From positions 1,426,001 to 1,490,000 of the forward strand of contig NZ_CP033367.1 in NCBI RefSeq assembly GCF_013170845.1: a DNA stretch of 64,000 nucleotides, read 5' to 3'. The DNA is from Mesorhizobium loti R88b (GTDB lineage: Bacteria; Pseudomonadota; Alphaproteobacteria; Rhizobiales; Rhizobiaceae). The position numbers were made by a program, and so were the translations under genes. The notes under the pieces are model-generated. The model had not been told where the DNA came from, did no database searches, and saw nothing but the letters and a program-made list of their open reading frames with translations. Shown piece after piece: positions 19,520 through 28,222 of the stretch. The number at the start of each line of letters is the position of its first letter. Positions within the stretch are counted from its first letter, which is position 1.

Positions 19520-21674
19520 AGAACGCCTGCCTGACCCAGGCCTCGTCGAACAGCAGCCGGTAGGCCCACGGGATCGTCACGTTGGTGGAAACCGGGTTCG
19601 AGTGGGCGAGATAGTCGTCATAGACCGGCTTCATCCTGAGGTAGAAAGCGGGATCGAGCACCATCATGCCGTTCTCCGAATCGTGGAAGAAGCTGCGGTT
19701 GTTGAGGTTGACCGAAGAGATGGCGACCAGCCTTTCGTCGATCATCATGATCTTGGAATGCAGCACCACGTCGGGCGCCTTGAACTCGCGGATATTGATG
19801 CGGTCGCCATATTTCTCGACGAACAATTTGTTCAGCGCGGTGAGGAATTTGCCGCCAATATCGCCCTTGAGATCGATGCGGCCGACAATGTCGATCCTGA
19901 CGCCGCGGGCAAGCGCCCGGTCAACGGCCTGGGCGAGGCTGGGCGTCAGATTGAGGTAGGGATTGACGATCTGGATATGGTGCTGGGCCGCATCGACCAG
20001 CTCGGCGAAATAGGCCTCCAGCGCATGGTCGTCCTCATAGGGCACTGAGATGAAATGCCTGGCATTGCCCCGGGGGCGGCCATCGCCGCGAACCGGGATC
20101 GAGAAGGGGCGCGCCAGATTGGTATCGGCGTCGCGAAACCATATCGTCGACAGATGCGCGGCGAGCGTCTCGACCGTGGCGTTGTCGGCGAACTCGATGT
20201 CGAAGTCGCTCCAGTTCGAATAGTAGTTCAGCGAAAGCCCGTCGGTCTTGCCATATTGCTGCAGCTCCGGGTAGCGCGACAGATCGATCGGCTGGTGGAA
20301 CAGGAAGCCGTCATGGATGTTGCGGCCACCGATGATGGCGCGCGAGCGCGCCGGGTCCTGCGCCAGCGTCGCCAGCATCTTGACGTGCAGGACCTTGTGC
20401 AGTTGCGAGATTTGCTCGTCGACCGGCGCGCCATGGTCAGCCCGCCAGCGGTATTCCTGCAATTCGACATTGGGGAATTCAGCCGCCAGCCGGTGCAGCA
20501 TGGCGTCGTCCTTTTCGCGCTCCAGCACGTCGGTGACCATGATGCGCACCTTGGTGCCAAGGGCCGCATGATGGCGGATCAGCCGTTCGATGACGCGGCC
20601 GGAAAAGTCGGCCTTGAATTCGAGCGAGGACAGATAGATCAGCTTCAGCCTTGGCGCCCTGGAGAAATCGAGCGGCAGTTCCGGGTCGCCCTTGTCTATG
20701 GCCGCATCGGACAGCGGCGCGCCCATCAGCGCCTCGACCTTGGCGTTGAAGCCGTCGCGCGATTTGCGCAGCAGCCTGGGCTCGCCGATCGGCAAGGCGC
20801 AGGTCTGCGACAGCCAGCGGCTGGCATAGAAGGCGCGTTCAAGCGGGTCGAGGCCGCCGCTGGGGACCGGGCAGCGCTGGTAGCGGCTGTCGAGGCTCGC
20901 GAGTGAGGGATCAGCGGTCTCTTCGCGCCGGATGGTGAGCGGCGCGCCGGCGGGGGCAAGGCTGGATCGGATCCTTGCCGTGCAGCGGTTCAGGCCGTCG
21001 CCCGGAAACAGGCTGACCGTGTCGTCTTCGCCCGACAGGCGAAAACGGAACGTCGCGCCGGCGCCGATGGTGCGTGAGGCCCCGACGGCCCGGATCGCCA
21101 ACGCGCCATCGCAGCTGCCTTCGATGTCGGCCGGCTGCTTGCCGGCCTGGCGCAGGACGATCTCGGTGCTGCGTGCCTGCAGGCCGGAGAAATCGAACGT
21201 CTTTGGGGCCGTGGGCCGCGCAGCCGCGTCGATGTAGAGCGTCTGCCGCGACACCCGCCAGCGACCATCGAAATGGCCCTCGCCGCTGCCATCACCGGTT
21301 GGCGGCAGATGCGCCTTCGCGACCGGTCCGGCCAGCTGCTGCAGCGTGGAATAGGTCGCCTGGAAGTCGCTATTCTGGACGTCGCGGCGGTTGCGCCCGA
21401 ACGGGCCGGTGCCGTTGGCGCGATCCATGGCGCCGAGCTGGTTGTGGGCAAGCAGCGCCAGGAACCGCCTTTCATAGTCGCTGCTCCCGGCATCGCCGAA
21501 AAACTGCGACGCCGCGACCTGCGGCCCGGGCGTGCTGGCCAAAAGGGAAGGCCGCGCGCAAGCTTCCTGTCCCGGCAGAAGGTCGCAGGCATTGCGGCTT
21601 GTGCCGGCACAACCGGCAAGGACGGCGCTCGCCAACCCGAACAAAGCGAGGATGATGGATGCGCGGCTATTCAC
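19518..21674 (-). CDS. Phospholipase D-like lipoprotein
   Basis: 718 residues. Lipoprotein signal with lipobox LAGC (C22), so membrane-anchored. The first 300 residues are a region I do not recognise, with beta-rich segments. Two HKD motifs follow: H430-V-K432 with Asp three residues further away than canonical (HxK, then D at K+8) and GGRN after it; and H639-S-K-I-M-M-I-D, canonical. Family members include cardiolipin synthases and PLD-type hydrolases. GTG start, overlapping the upstream PLA2-like gene's stop by GTGA, so translation is probably coupled. The reaction on phospholipid is inferred. Confidence 0.83.
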   Translation of the reverse strand: MNSRASIILALFGLASAVLAGCAGTSRNACDLLPGQEACARPSLLASTPGPQVAASQFFGDAGSSDYERRFLALLAHNQLGAMDRANGTGPFGRNRRDVQNSDFQATYSTLQQLAGPVAKAHLPPTGDGSGEGHFDGRWRVSRQTLYIDAAARPTAPKTFDFSGLQARSTEIVLRQAGKQPADIEGSCDGALAIRAVGASRTIGAGATFRFRLSGEDDTVSLFPGDGLNRCTARIRSSLAPAGAPLTIRREETADPSLASLDSRYQRCPVPSGGLDPLERAFYASRWLSQTCALPIGEPRLLRKSRDGFNAKVEALMGAPLSDAAIDKGDPELPLDFSRAPRLKLIYLSSLEFKADFSGRVIERLIRHHAALGTKVRIMVTDVLEREKDDAMLHRLAAEFPNVELQEYRWRADHGAPVDEQISQLHKVLHVKMLATLAQDPARSRAIIGGRNIHDGFLFHQPIDLSRYPELQQYGKTDGLSLNYYSNWSDFDIEFADNATVETLAAHLSTIWFRDADTNLARPFSIPVRGDGRPRGNARHFISVPYEDDHALEAYFAELVDAAQHHIQIVNPYLNLTPSLAQAVDRALARGVRIDIVGRIDLKGDIGGKFLTALNKLFVEKYGDRINIREFKAPDVVLHSKIMMIDERLVAISSVNLNNRSFFHDSENGMMVLDPAFYLRMKPVYDDYLAHSNPVSTNVTIPWAYRLLFDEAWVRQAF

Positions 21675-22114
21675 CCAGTCACTCCGGCCTTCATCGCGCT
21701 CAACTGCGCCGGGTCGCGTGGCGGCATGAAGCCTTGGGGAAAGACCTTGCAGACGGGGATGGCGAAGGTGGCGATCAGCAATTCCGCCTCGTCGCGCATC
21801 TTGAGGGGCGCCGTCTTGTCATCGCGGATCGTCCTGGCCGAGGCGACAAGGGCGCCGTCGCAGTCGCAATGATTGTGGCGGGCGATGTAGCAGGCGTCGT
21901 GGATCTGGCAGACCGCGTCGAGGCGGTCGACCGGCCGGGCCGACAGATCGCCGGTGCGGGTGCCGGGGCCGCAATAATTGCCGATGACGAAGGGCGAGGG
22001 GCGCGCCATGGCGTAACGGATGGGCTTCGGCAATTCGGCTTCAGGCACTTTGGTCCATGGGTTGGCGCAGGCGGAGACGTACAGCAGCGGAAGGATGGCA
22101 AGAACGGCTCGCAT
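21671..22114 (-). CDS. Phospholipase A2-like lipoprotein
   Basis: 147 residues. Lipoprotein signal with VSAC lipobox (C16). Y47-C-G-P-G51 resembles the Ca-binding loop and D66xxC69xxH72D73xC75Y76 is the secretory phospholipase A2 active-site signature, followed by a CDCDGALV segment as in helix 3 of PLA2. The start is the ATG at 22112-22114; a longer upstream frame has no signal peptide. GTGA overlap with the PLD-like gene. Hydrolysis of sn-2 acyl ester is the family reaction; actual activity and substrate here are inferred. Confidence 0.75.
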   Translation of the reverse strand: MRAVLAILPLLYVSACANPWTKVPEAELPKPIRYAMARPSPFVIGNYCGPGTRTGDLSARPVDRLDAVCQIHDACYIARHNHCDCDGALVASARTIRDDKTAPLKMRDEAELLIATFAIPVCKVFPQGFMPPRDPAQLSAMKAGVTG

Positions 22115-22312
22115 TTTTCTCCGCGCCAGCTTTCTGAACGATTTCCCCACCCTGCGATCCGACCCATGGCTCGTGATCGCACACCCTGATGCCACACTGG
22201 CCGGTTTTGTGGCAAGGAAAAGGCGGCGTGCGTGACTACCGCGTTGTTCTAATATTGGCATAGTCTAGCTTAAGGGGCGAACCGCCCGGCATTAGGAGGA
22301 CAAGCACCGGCG

Positions 22313-22880
22313 ATGCGTATCTGTCTTCTCGACTGTTGGATTTCTGTCCTGCGCAGCGGGGGCAAATGCCGCCGACAATACGGTTCATGACCGGGATAAC
22401 TGGGTCTCGTTGACCGTTCCCCAGGAATGGACCAATGAGCCGCCTTCTGGCGAGGCGATGTTGCTGGATATAAAATCCACTGATGAGGCCCTTGAGTGCA
22501 TGGTGTCTGGCTCGCTCTACAACCCCCTCGCACCGGGTTCGCCGTCCGATCCGCGCAAGTTCATCGAGGACTGGTCTATGGACACCTGGACTCGGATGAT
22601 GGGCAAATCGTTCAGCACGGCCGATTTCAGCAATGACAGGCTTGCAAGGTTTCCAGACGGCTACCCAGTGCGCCATGCTGACTTGGATTTCACAGTTAGC
22701 GATGAGAATATCAGCGTGCATGGCCACTCCAGGATTGCGTTTTCAATCCGGGGTGCGCGCTATGGTTATGTCAACTGCTCGTTGATGGCCGGGAGTGCAG
22801 AGGAGGTGGCGCAGAGATGGGCGCCATTGGCGGACGAGGCCGAGCGTGTGGTGAATTCGTTCGTTCTCGACCCGCCTTGA
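22313..22880 (+). CDS. Small secreted protein, start apparently frameshifted
   Basis: I do not recognise the family. The main frame ends at 22880 and reads back without a stop to about 22296, encoding a typical signal peptide (VSVFSTVGFLSCAAGANA) and then a 160-residue mature part, but it has no ATG, GTG or TTG before 22410. A good ribosome site (AGGAGG, 22294-22299) precedes an ATG at 22313 in another frame, which would join the signal peptide frame if the base at 22316 were absent. So either a one-base insertion has hit the start, or an unusual start codon is used. The mature part contains WVSLTVPQEW and three Cys. Composition is visibly more AT-rich than the flanks. Confidence 0.5.
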
Positions 22881-22910
22881 ACGGTGCATTCCGTTTGCCG
22901 GTTTGCGAAG

Positions 22911-23792
22911 TCAGGTAAAGAGGCTCCGCTCCCGCTCAACCGCCTTGGTGATGAAGCTGGCGACGGTCTGGATGCGGCGCAGCGGCCTGACCGATTCGTG
23001 ATAGACCAGCCAATAGGCGCGGCGGATGGGCGCCACCACATCGACGGCCATCAGTTCCGGCATCGAGCGCGCAACGAAGGTGTGCAGGATGCCGATGCCG
23101 GCGCCCGAGCGCACCGCTTCGGCTTGGCCGAGTGCGGAGGAAATGGCAAAGCTGGTGCGCCAGTCCGCACTGAATTCGGCGGCGTAGTCGAGCGAAGGGC
23201 TGACGATGAGGTCCGGCACATATCCGATCAGGGTGTGCTGGCCGAGTTCGGCGGCGGTCTTGGGCAGACCATTGGCATCGGCATAGGCACGCGACGCAAA
23301 CAGGCCGAGCGAATAATCGACCAGCTTTCCCGCCACTAGCCGGCCTTCGGTCGGCCGCTCGACGGTGATGGCGATGTCGGCCTCGCGTCGGGACAGCGAG
23401 AAGGAGCGCGGCACCGGCACAAGCTGGATCGTCAATTCGCGGTGCAGCGCGGTCAGTTCGCCCAGACGTTTGGCCAGGAAGGCGACGCCAAAACCGTCGG
23501 GCGCACCGATGCGCACCGTGCCCGAGATATCGTCGCCTTCGCCCGATATGGTCGAACGCGCGGCGATCATGTCGCCCTCCATGCGCTCGGCAATGTCGAG
23601 GAAGCGCAGCCCGGCCGGCGTCAGCTCGCTGCCGGTGGTCAGCCGGCGAAACAGTTTCGTGCGCAGCGCTTCCTCGAGTGCCGCGATGCGCCGCGAGACC
23701 GTGGCGTGGTTGAGCTCCAGCCGTTTGGCGGCGCCAAGGATCTGGCCAGCTCGGGCGACGGCAAGGAAAATACGAACGTCATCCCAGTTCAT
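22911..23792 (-). CDS. LysR-family regulator next to mmsA
   Basis: 293 residues. Winged HTH at 1-60 (MNWDDVRIFLAVARAGQILGAAKRLELNHATVSRRIAALE), then a substrate-binding-type effector domain. The start at 23792 (MNWDDVR) is the conserved family start; the upstream in-frame Met adds 21 non-conserved residues. It is divergent from mmsA with a 163-base shared gap, the usual arrangement for control of the neighbour. Effector unknown, possibly a valine/inositol catabolite by context. Confidence 0.88.
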   Translation of the reverse strand: MNWDDVRIFLAVARAGQILGAAKRLELNHATVSRRIAALEEALRTKLFRRLTTGSELTPAGLRFLDIAERMEGDMIAARSTISGEGDDISGTVRIGAPDGFGVAFLAKRLGELTALHRELTIQLVPVPRSFSLSRREADIAITVERPTEGRLVAGKLVDYSLGLFASRAYADANGLPKTAAELGQHTLIGYVPDLIVSPSLDYAAEFSADWRTSFAISSALGQAEAVRSGAGIGILHTFVARSMPELMAVDVVAPIRRAYWLVYHESVRPLRRIQTVASFITKAVERERSLFT

Positions 23793-23869
23793 GGGGGATC
23801 CCCAGGAGATATCTTGTGACGCCGCCATTTGCGGGAATTGATGCTCGCTCGTCAATCGATATCTAATTT

Positions 23870-23886
23870 ACGCACAACGGTTGCGT
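23870..23886. promoter_or_regulatory. Possible LysR-type operator upstream of mmsA
   Basis: ACGCA-N7-TGCGT interrupted palindrome in the gap between the divergent LysR and mmsA genes. Arms are only five bases, so this is a weak call. Confidence 0.3.
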
Positions 23887-23955
23887 TCTCCCTCGCGTTG
23901 CCATCCGCCGATCAAAGGCAGACAATGCGGCATCACAAACAAAGGGAGAGAAACC

Positions 23956-25452
23956 ATGATCGAATACGGTCATTTCATCGGCGGCAAGCATGTCGCCGGC
24001 ACCAGCGGCCGCAAGCAGGACGTCATGCAACCGATGGACGGCACGGTGCGCGGTACGGTGGCGCTGGCCTCGCAGGCGGAACTGCGCGCGGCGGTCGAGA
24101 ACGCCAAGGCGGCGCAGCCGAAATGGGCCGCCACCAACCCGCAGCGCCGCGTGCGCGTATTGATGAAATTCCTTGAACTGGTCGCCCGCGACTATGACGA
24201 ACTGGCCGATATCCTGGCGCGCGAGCATGGCAAGACGATCGCCGACGCCAAGGGCGACATCCAGCGCGGCCTCGAAGTGGTCGAAGTCTGCATCGGCGCG
24301 CCGCATATGATGAAGGGCGAATTCACCGATGGCGCCGGTCCTGGCATCGACGTCTATTCGATGCGCCAGCCGCTCGGCGTCGTCGCCGGCATCACACCGT
24401 TCAACTTCCCGGCGATGATCCCGCTGTGGAAGATCGCGCCGGCAATCGCCTGCGGCAATGCTTTTATCCTGAAGCCTTCGGAGCGTGATCCCGGCGTGCC
24501 GCTACGCATCGCCGAACTGTTCCTCGAGGCTGGCCTGCCTGCCGGCATCCTCAACGTCGTCAATGGCGACAAGGATGTGGTCGACGCCATCCTCGACGAT
24601 CCCGACATCAAGGCCATCGGCTTTGTCGGCTCGACGCCGATCGCCCACTACATCTATTCGCGCGGCACGGCGGCCGGCAAGCGCGTGCAGTGCTTCGGTG
24701 GCGCCAAGAACCACATGATCATCATGCCTGACGCCGACATGGACCAGACGGTCGACGCGTTGATCGGCGCCGGCTACGGCTCGGCCGGCGAGCGCTGCAT
24801 GGCGATCTCGGTGGCTGTCCCGGTCGGCAACGACACCGCCAACCGGCTGATGGAAAAACTGATCCCGCGCGTCGAGAGCCTGAAGGTCGGCCCGTCGACG
24901 GATTCGTCGGCCGATTTCGGGCCTGTCGTGACGGCGCAGGCGCTGGAGCGCATCAAGGGTTATGTCGACACCGGCGTCAAGGAAGGCGCCAAGCTGGTCG
25001 TCGACGGCCGCGGCTTCAAGATGCAGGGCTATGAGAACGGCTACTATATGGGCGGCTGCCTGTTCGACAACGTGACGGCCGATATGCGCATCTACAAGGA
25101 AGAGATCTTTGGGCCGGTGCTCTCGGTGGTGCGTGCGCCGACCTATGAGAACGCCATCCAGCTCGCCAACGACCATGAGATGGGCAATGGCGTCGCCATC
25201 TTCACCCGCGACGGCGACGCCGCGCGTGATTTTGCTTCCCGTGTCCAGGTCGGCATGGTGGGCATCAACGTGCCGATCCCGGTTCCGATCGCCTACTACA
25301 CGTTCGGCGGCTGGAAAGCGTCGTCCTTCGGCGACCTCAACCAGCACGGCCCGGATGCGTTCCGCTTCTACACCAAGACCAAGACGGTGACCTCGCGCTG
25401 GCCGTCCGGCATCAAGGACGGTGCGGAGTTTGTCATTCCGACAATGAACTGA
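23956..25452 (+). CDS. mmsA: CoA-acylating methylmalonate-semialdehyde dehydrogenase
   Basis: 498 residues. Aldehyde-dehydrogenase fold: GVVAGITPFNFPAMIPLW, FVGSTPIAHYIYSRG, then GSAGERCMAIS with catalytic C281, all typical of MmsA/IolA. It converts methylmalonate (or malonate) semialdehyde, NAD and CoA to propionyl- (or acetyl-) CoA in valine and inositol breakdown. Strong AGGGAGAG ribosome site before the ATG. Followed by a terminator. Adjacent LysR gene probably regulates it. I do not see other valine or inositol genes here. Confidence 0.95.
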   Translation: MIEYGHFIGGKHVAGTSGRKQDVMQPMDGTVRGTVALASQAELRAAVENAKAAQPKWAATNPQRRVRVLMKFLELVARDYDELADILAREHGKTIADAKGDIQRGLEVVEVCIGAPHMMKGEFTDGAGPGIDVYSMRQPLGVVAGITPFNFPAMIPLWKIAPAIACGNAFILKPSERDPGVPLRIAELFLEAGLPAGILNVVNGDKDVVDAILDDPDIKAIGFVGSTPIAHYIYSRGTAAGKRVQCFGGAKNHMIIMPDADMDQTVDALIGAGYGSAGERCMAISVAVPVGNDTANRLMEKLIPRVESLKVGPSTDSSADFGPVVTAQALERIKGYVDTGVKEGAKLVVDGRGFKMQGYENGYYMGGCLFDNVTADMRIYKEEIFGPVLSVVRAPTYENAIQLANDHEMGNGVAIFTRDGDAARDFASRVQVGMVGINVPIPVPIAYYTFGGWKASSFGDLNQHGPDAFRFYTKTKTVTSRWPSGIKDGAEFVIPTMN

Positions 25453-25478
25453 GGTCTGAGGTTCATCTCACGAGTTGA

Positions 25479-25506
25479 GGGCGCGGCTTTTGTCGCGCCC
25501 TTTTTT
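25479..25506 (+). terminator. Rho-independent terminator after mmsA
   Basis: GGGCGCG (25479-25485), 8-base loop, CGCGCCC (25494-25500), then six T. Confidence 0.9.
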
Positions 25507-25525
25507 GCGTGGCATCGGGATCCTG

Positions 25526-25855
25526 TCATGCGCCAATCTCCAGTCGCGCGATCCGGTTGTCGGCTAGCGTGAAGACGTAGTGGAGCGTCGCCGGGGTGCC
25601 CGGGAAATTCCCCGACACGATGCCGGCGACCCGCCACGCATCGCCATTGACCGTCGCCTCGGCGACTTCGACCGTCACCCGGTATTTGCGTGTGGTTGCT
25701 TCCATCCAGTCGCGGATGGCGGCTGATCCGCGATGCGTCTCGCCTTCGTCCCGGACCTTGGCGTCCGAAGAAAAGGGGGCGAGCATACCGTCTATGTCGT
25801 GGCGGTTCTTGGCGGCAAAATAGTCCGCCAGCGGCTGGGGGAGTTCTGTTGTCAT
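25526..25855 (-). CDS. SnoaL/NTF2-like protein
   Basis: 109 residues. PLADYFAAKNRHDIDGMLAPFSSDAKVRDEGETHRGSAAIRDWM is the helix-rich N-terminal half of the NTF2/SnoaL cone fold and the rest supplies the curved sheet (ATVNGDAWRVAGIVSGNFPGTPATLHYVFTL). Such small proteins act as isomerases, hydrolases or ligand binders; no function can be fixed. Divergent from an HxlR regulator 78 bases away, a common pairing in which the regulator controls the neighbour. Confidence 0.8.
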   Translation of the reverse strand: MTTELPQPLADYFAAKNRHDIDGMLAPFSSDAKVRDEGETHRGSAAIRDWMEATTRKYRVTVEVAEATVNGDAWRVAGIVSGNFPGTPATLHYVFTLADNRIARLEIGA

Positions 25856-25933
25856 GGCCTGTCTCCGGTGTAGGTTGCCGCAGCCATGGAGGCCGGTGGT
25901 TGTCCGGCGTCTAAAATGAGATATGCTGGTGAA

Positions 25934-26326
25934 ATGACAAGAACCGACGAAAAAGTAAGGTACTTACCTGAAAGTAAGGACGAGCCTGAAAAACCCGAGA
26001 CGCTGACGCCGTTGTCGGCGGCGAGCGGTGTGGAGAATGTGCTACGCATCCTCGAAGGGCGCTGGAAGCTGGTGATCCTGTTTCACCTGTTCGGCGGCAA
26101 GGTGCTGCGCTTTTCCGACCTCGAACGGGCGATCCCGGCGATCTCGCAAAAGATGCTCATCCAGCAGCTCAGGCAGATGGAGGCCGACGGCATTGTCCGC
26201 CGCATCGTACACCACCAGGTGCCGCCAAAGGTTGAGTACTGCCTGACCGATTGGGGCCAGGCACTGTGCCCGGCTCTGGACGCCCTGTTGAAATGGGCGG
26301 CGCAAAAGGAACCCACCGAGAGCTGA
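25934..26326 (+). CDS. HxlR-family transcriptional regulator
   Basis: 130 residues from the ATG at 25934 (an ATG at 25886 would add 16). Winged-helix core: VLRILEGRWKLVILFHLFGGKVLRFSDLERAIPAISQKMLIQQLRQMEADGIVRRIVHHQVPPKVEYCLTDWGQAL, the full HxlR signature. Some HxlR proteins sense reactive aldehydes or quinones through a Cys; a Cys is present late in the domain (EYCLTDWG). No clear ribosome site precedes either start; TTGTCC-N16-TATGCT just before 25934 would suit a leaderless message, which is speculative. Confidence 0.85.
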   Translation: MTRTDEKVRYLPESKDEPEKPETLTPLSAASGVENVLRILEGRWKLVILFHLFGGKVLRFSDLERAIPAISQKMLIQQLRQMEADGIVRRIVHHQVPPKVEYCLTDWGQALCPALDALLKWAAQKEPTES

Positions 26327-26333
26327 CGTGGCT

Positions 26334-26984
26334 CTACCGCGTCGCGGCCACCTCGGCATGGCCGCGCAGCAGGGCCATCAGGCGTTTGGCATCCTTGGCG
26401 GCGGCCTCTTCGTCCCCGTCGAGGATCGAGCGGATCAGCGCGACGTGATGTTCGGCTGACTCGGCGAGGCCTGTGTCCGCCTTGTAGCGGAACCAGAAGC
26501 GGCGGCTGTGGGTCTGCAACGGGGCGGCCAGCCTAGCGGCGAACGGATTGTCGGCGGCCATCGACAGCGCTTCGTCGAGCGCCTTGTCGGCCTGGATGAA
26601 GGCAAGCACATTGCCTGATATGACCGCCTTCTGCATGGCAAGGGCGGCTTCGTGGAACAGGTCAGCGGCTTCGCGCGTGACGAAGCGGGCGGCCGAACGG
26701 GCCAGCACCACCTCCACGCCGCGGCGGGCGTCCAGCACGCGCAACCAGTCGCCCGGATGCAGCGGCGCGATCGCGATGCCGGCGCGGGGTCTGACGTCGA
26801 GCAGCCCTTCCCAGGCCAGACGCTGGATCGCCTCGCGCACGGGCGTGCGGCCGAGCGCCAGCTTTTCGATGAGCGCGCCTTCGGTGACAAAGCTCGCCGG
26901 CGCCAGTTCCAGCGTGACGATCATATGCTCGAGCACACGGTAAGCCTTGGCCGCTGCCGGCTCGGATGTCGTGCTTGCTTCCAT
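26334..26984 (-). CDS. GntR/FCD-family regulator of hydroxyproline catabolism (HypR-like)
   Basis: 216 residues from the ATG at 26984 (MEASTTSEPA). N-terminal GntR winged helix at about 13-75 (AKAYRVLEHMIVTLELAPASFVTEGALIEKLALGRTPVREAIQRLAWEGLLDV), then an FCD effector domain with metal-binding His/Asp positions (HSRRFWFRY, EHHVALIRSI). Divergent from the DHDPS-family gene, with TGATATATC-type palindromes in the gap. Likely a repressor responding to an intermediate of hydroxyproline breakdown, by comparison with HypR of Sinorhizobium; inferred. Confidence 0.85.
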   Translation of the reverse strand: MEASTTSEPAAAKAYRVLEHMIVTLELAPASFVTEGALIEKLALGRTPVREAIQRLAWEGLLDVRPRAGIAIAPLHPGDWLRVLDARRGVEVVLARSAARFVTREAADLFHEAALAMQKAVISGNVLAFIQADKALDEALSMAADNPFAARLAAPLQTHSRRFWFRYKADTGLAESAEHHVALIRSILDGDEEAAAKDAKRLMALLRGHAEVAATR

Positions 26985-27004
26985 GGATATCAAAGGCGAT
27001 CTCC

Positions 27005-27025
27005 TGATATATCTAGGGTATATCA
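27005..27025. promoter_or_regulatory. GntR operator candidate 1
   Basis: TGATATA-N7-TATATCA, perfect seven-base arms, immediately upstream of the GntR gene start. Shares the TGATATATC half-site with the second candidate at 27070-27081. Confidence 0.6.
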
Positions 27026-27069
27026 TAACGGAATCCTTATTGACAGGTCATTTCTTAACAGATATACCG

Positions 27070-27081
27070 CTGATATATCAG
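27070..27081. promoter_or_regulatory. GntR operator candidate 2
   Basis: CTGATATATCAG, a perfect 12-base palindrome 14 bases before the DHDPS-family start, where a bound regulator would block the catabolic gene. FadR/GntR-family sites commonly look like this. Confidence 0.65.
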
Positions 27082-27095
27082 ATGGAGCAATGATC

Positions 27096-27989
27096 ATGTG
27101 GACCGGAGTTTTCCCTGCCGTCACGACCAAATTCACCAGCGACGACCATCTCGACCATGCCGAGATGGAACGCTGCTTCACCCTGCAGATGGAAGCCGGC
27201 TGCGACGGCATCATCGTCTGCGGCTCGCTCGGCGAAGGGCCGATGCTGTCGCCTGACGAGAAGATCGAGGTGCTGAAGATCGCGCAGAAAGTCGCGGGCA
27301 AGAAGCCGGTGCTGCTGACGGTCAATGAGGCCGGCACCCGCGAGGCCGCCAGCATCGCCAAGCGCGCCGCCAAGGAGGGCGCCAACGGCCTGATGGTGGT
27401 GCCGAGCCCGATCTACCACACCAATGCGGAAGAGACGGTCGCGGCCCTTCGCGCCGTAGCGCAGGCGGGCGACCTGCCTGTCATGATCTATTCCAACCGG
27501 CTTGCCTACCGCGTCGACGTTACCGTCGACCAGATGGAGGAGCTGGCGTCGGACAAGCGCTTCGTAGCCATCAAGGAATCCTCCGACGACATCAGGCGCT
27601 CGACCGAGATCATCAACCGGCTCGGCGACCGCTACGATCTCTTCACCGGCGTCGACAATCTGGCCTTCGAGGCGCTGTCGGTCGGTGCCATCGGCTGGGT
27701 GGCCGGTCTGGTCACCGCCTTCCCACGCGAGACCGTGGCCATCTACCAGCTGATGAAGCAGGGCCGCCGCGAGGAGGCACTCGCCATCTACCGCTGGTTC
27801 CGGCCGCTGCTCGACCTCGATGTCTCGACCTATCTGGTACAAAACATCAAGCTTGCCGAAGTGTTTGCGATCAACACAAATGACCGCGTGCGCATGCCGC
27901 GCCAGCCGCTATCAGGCGAGCGCCGCAAGGCGGTGGAGAAGATCGTCAAGGATGCGCTGGCAGTGCGGCCGACTTTGCCGCAGTTCTGA
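27096..27989 (+). CDS. DHDPS-family 1-pyrroline-4-hydroxy-2-carboxylate deaminase candidate
   Basis: 297 residues of the (beta/alpha)8 Schiff-base family. Catalytic Lys K160 in FVAIKESSDD and the Tyr in MIYSNRLAYRV are in family positions; CGSLGEGPMLSPDEK replaces the GTTGE motif of DapA, so it is not the lysine-pathway enzyme. With a D-amino-acid oxidase and hydroxyproline epimerase downstream it fits the deaminase that turns 1-pyrroline-4-hydroxy-2-carboxylate into alpha-ketoglutarate semialdehyde (LhpC/HypD). ATG 27096 is preferred to ATG 27090 for ribosome-site spacing (GGAG). Confidence 0.78.
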   Translation: MWTGVFPAVTTKFTSDDHLDHAEMERCFTLQMEAGCDGIIVCGSLGEGPMLSPDEKIEVLKIAQKVAGKKPVLLTVNEAGTREAASIAKRAAKEGANGLMVVPSPIYHTNAEETVAALRAVAQAGDLPVMIYSNRLAYRVDVTVDQMEELASDKRFVAIKESSDDIRRSTEIINRLGDRYDLFTGVDNLAFEALSVGAIGWVAGLVTAFPRETVAIYQLMKQGRREEALAIYRWFRPLLDLDVSTYLVQNIKLAEVFAINTNDRVRMPRQPLSGERRKAVEKIVKDALAVRPTLPQF

Positions 27990-27995
27990 GGGCTC

Positions 27996-28222
27996 TCTTC
28001 TCCTCGTTAACGGGGAGAAGATGGCGGCAGCCAGATGAGGGGCAGCGCCGACGTGACAGGAAATTCCAAGTCGACCGAAGGGGGACGCCGCCCCTCATCC
28101 GCCCTTCGGGCACCGCAGCCCTTCGCTAGCGCTGCGGGCGTTCGTCGTTCAAAAAGCCAAGCAATTGGCTTTTCGTCCGCTTCGCGGACCACTCCTCAAC
28201 CCAGTGAACGGGGAGAAGGGAA
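27996..28222. repeat. Rhizobial intergenic hairpin repeat
   Basis: Starts CTTCTCCTCGTTAACGGGGA and ends GAACGGGGAGAAGGG. GATGAGGGGCAGCG near 28034 pairs with CGCCGCCCCTCATC near 28085. This CCCCTCATCCG..CGGGGAGAAG combination is one I recognise as frequent between Mesorhizobium genes. It sits exactly where the next gene should begin and may have displaced that gene's start. Confidence 0.7.
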
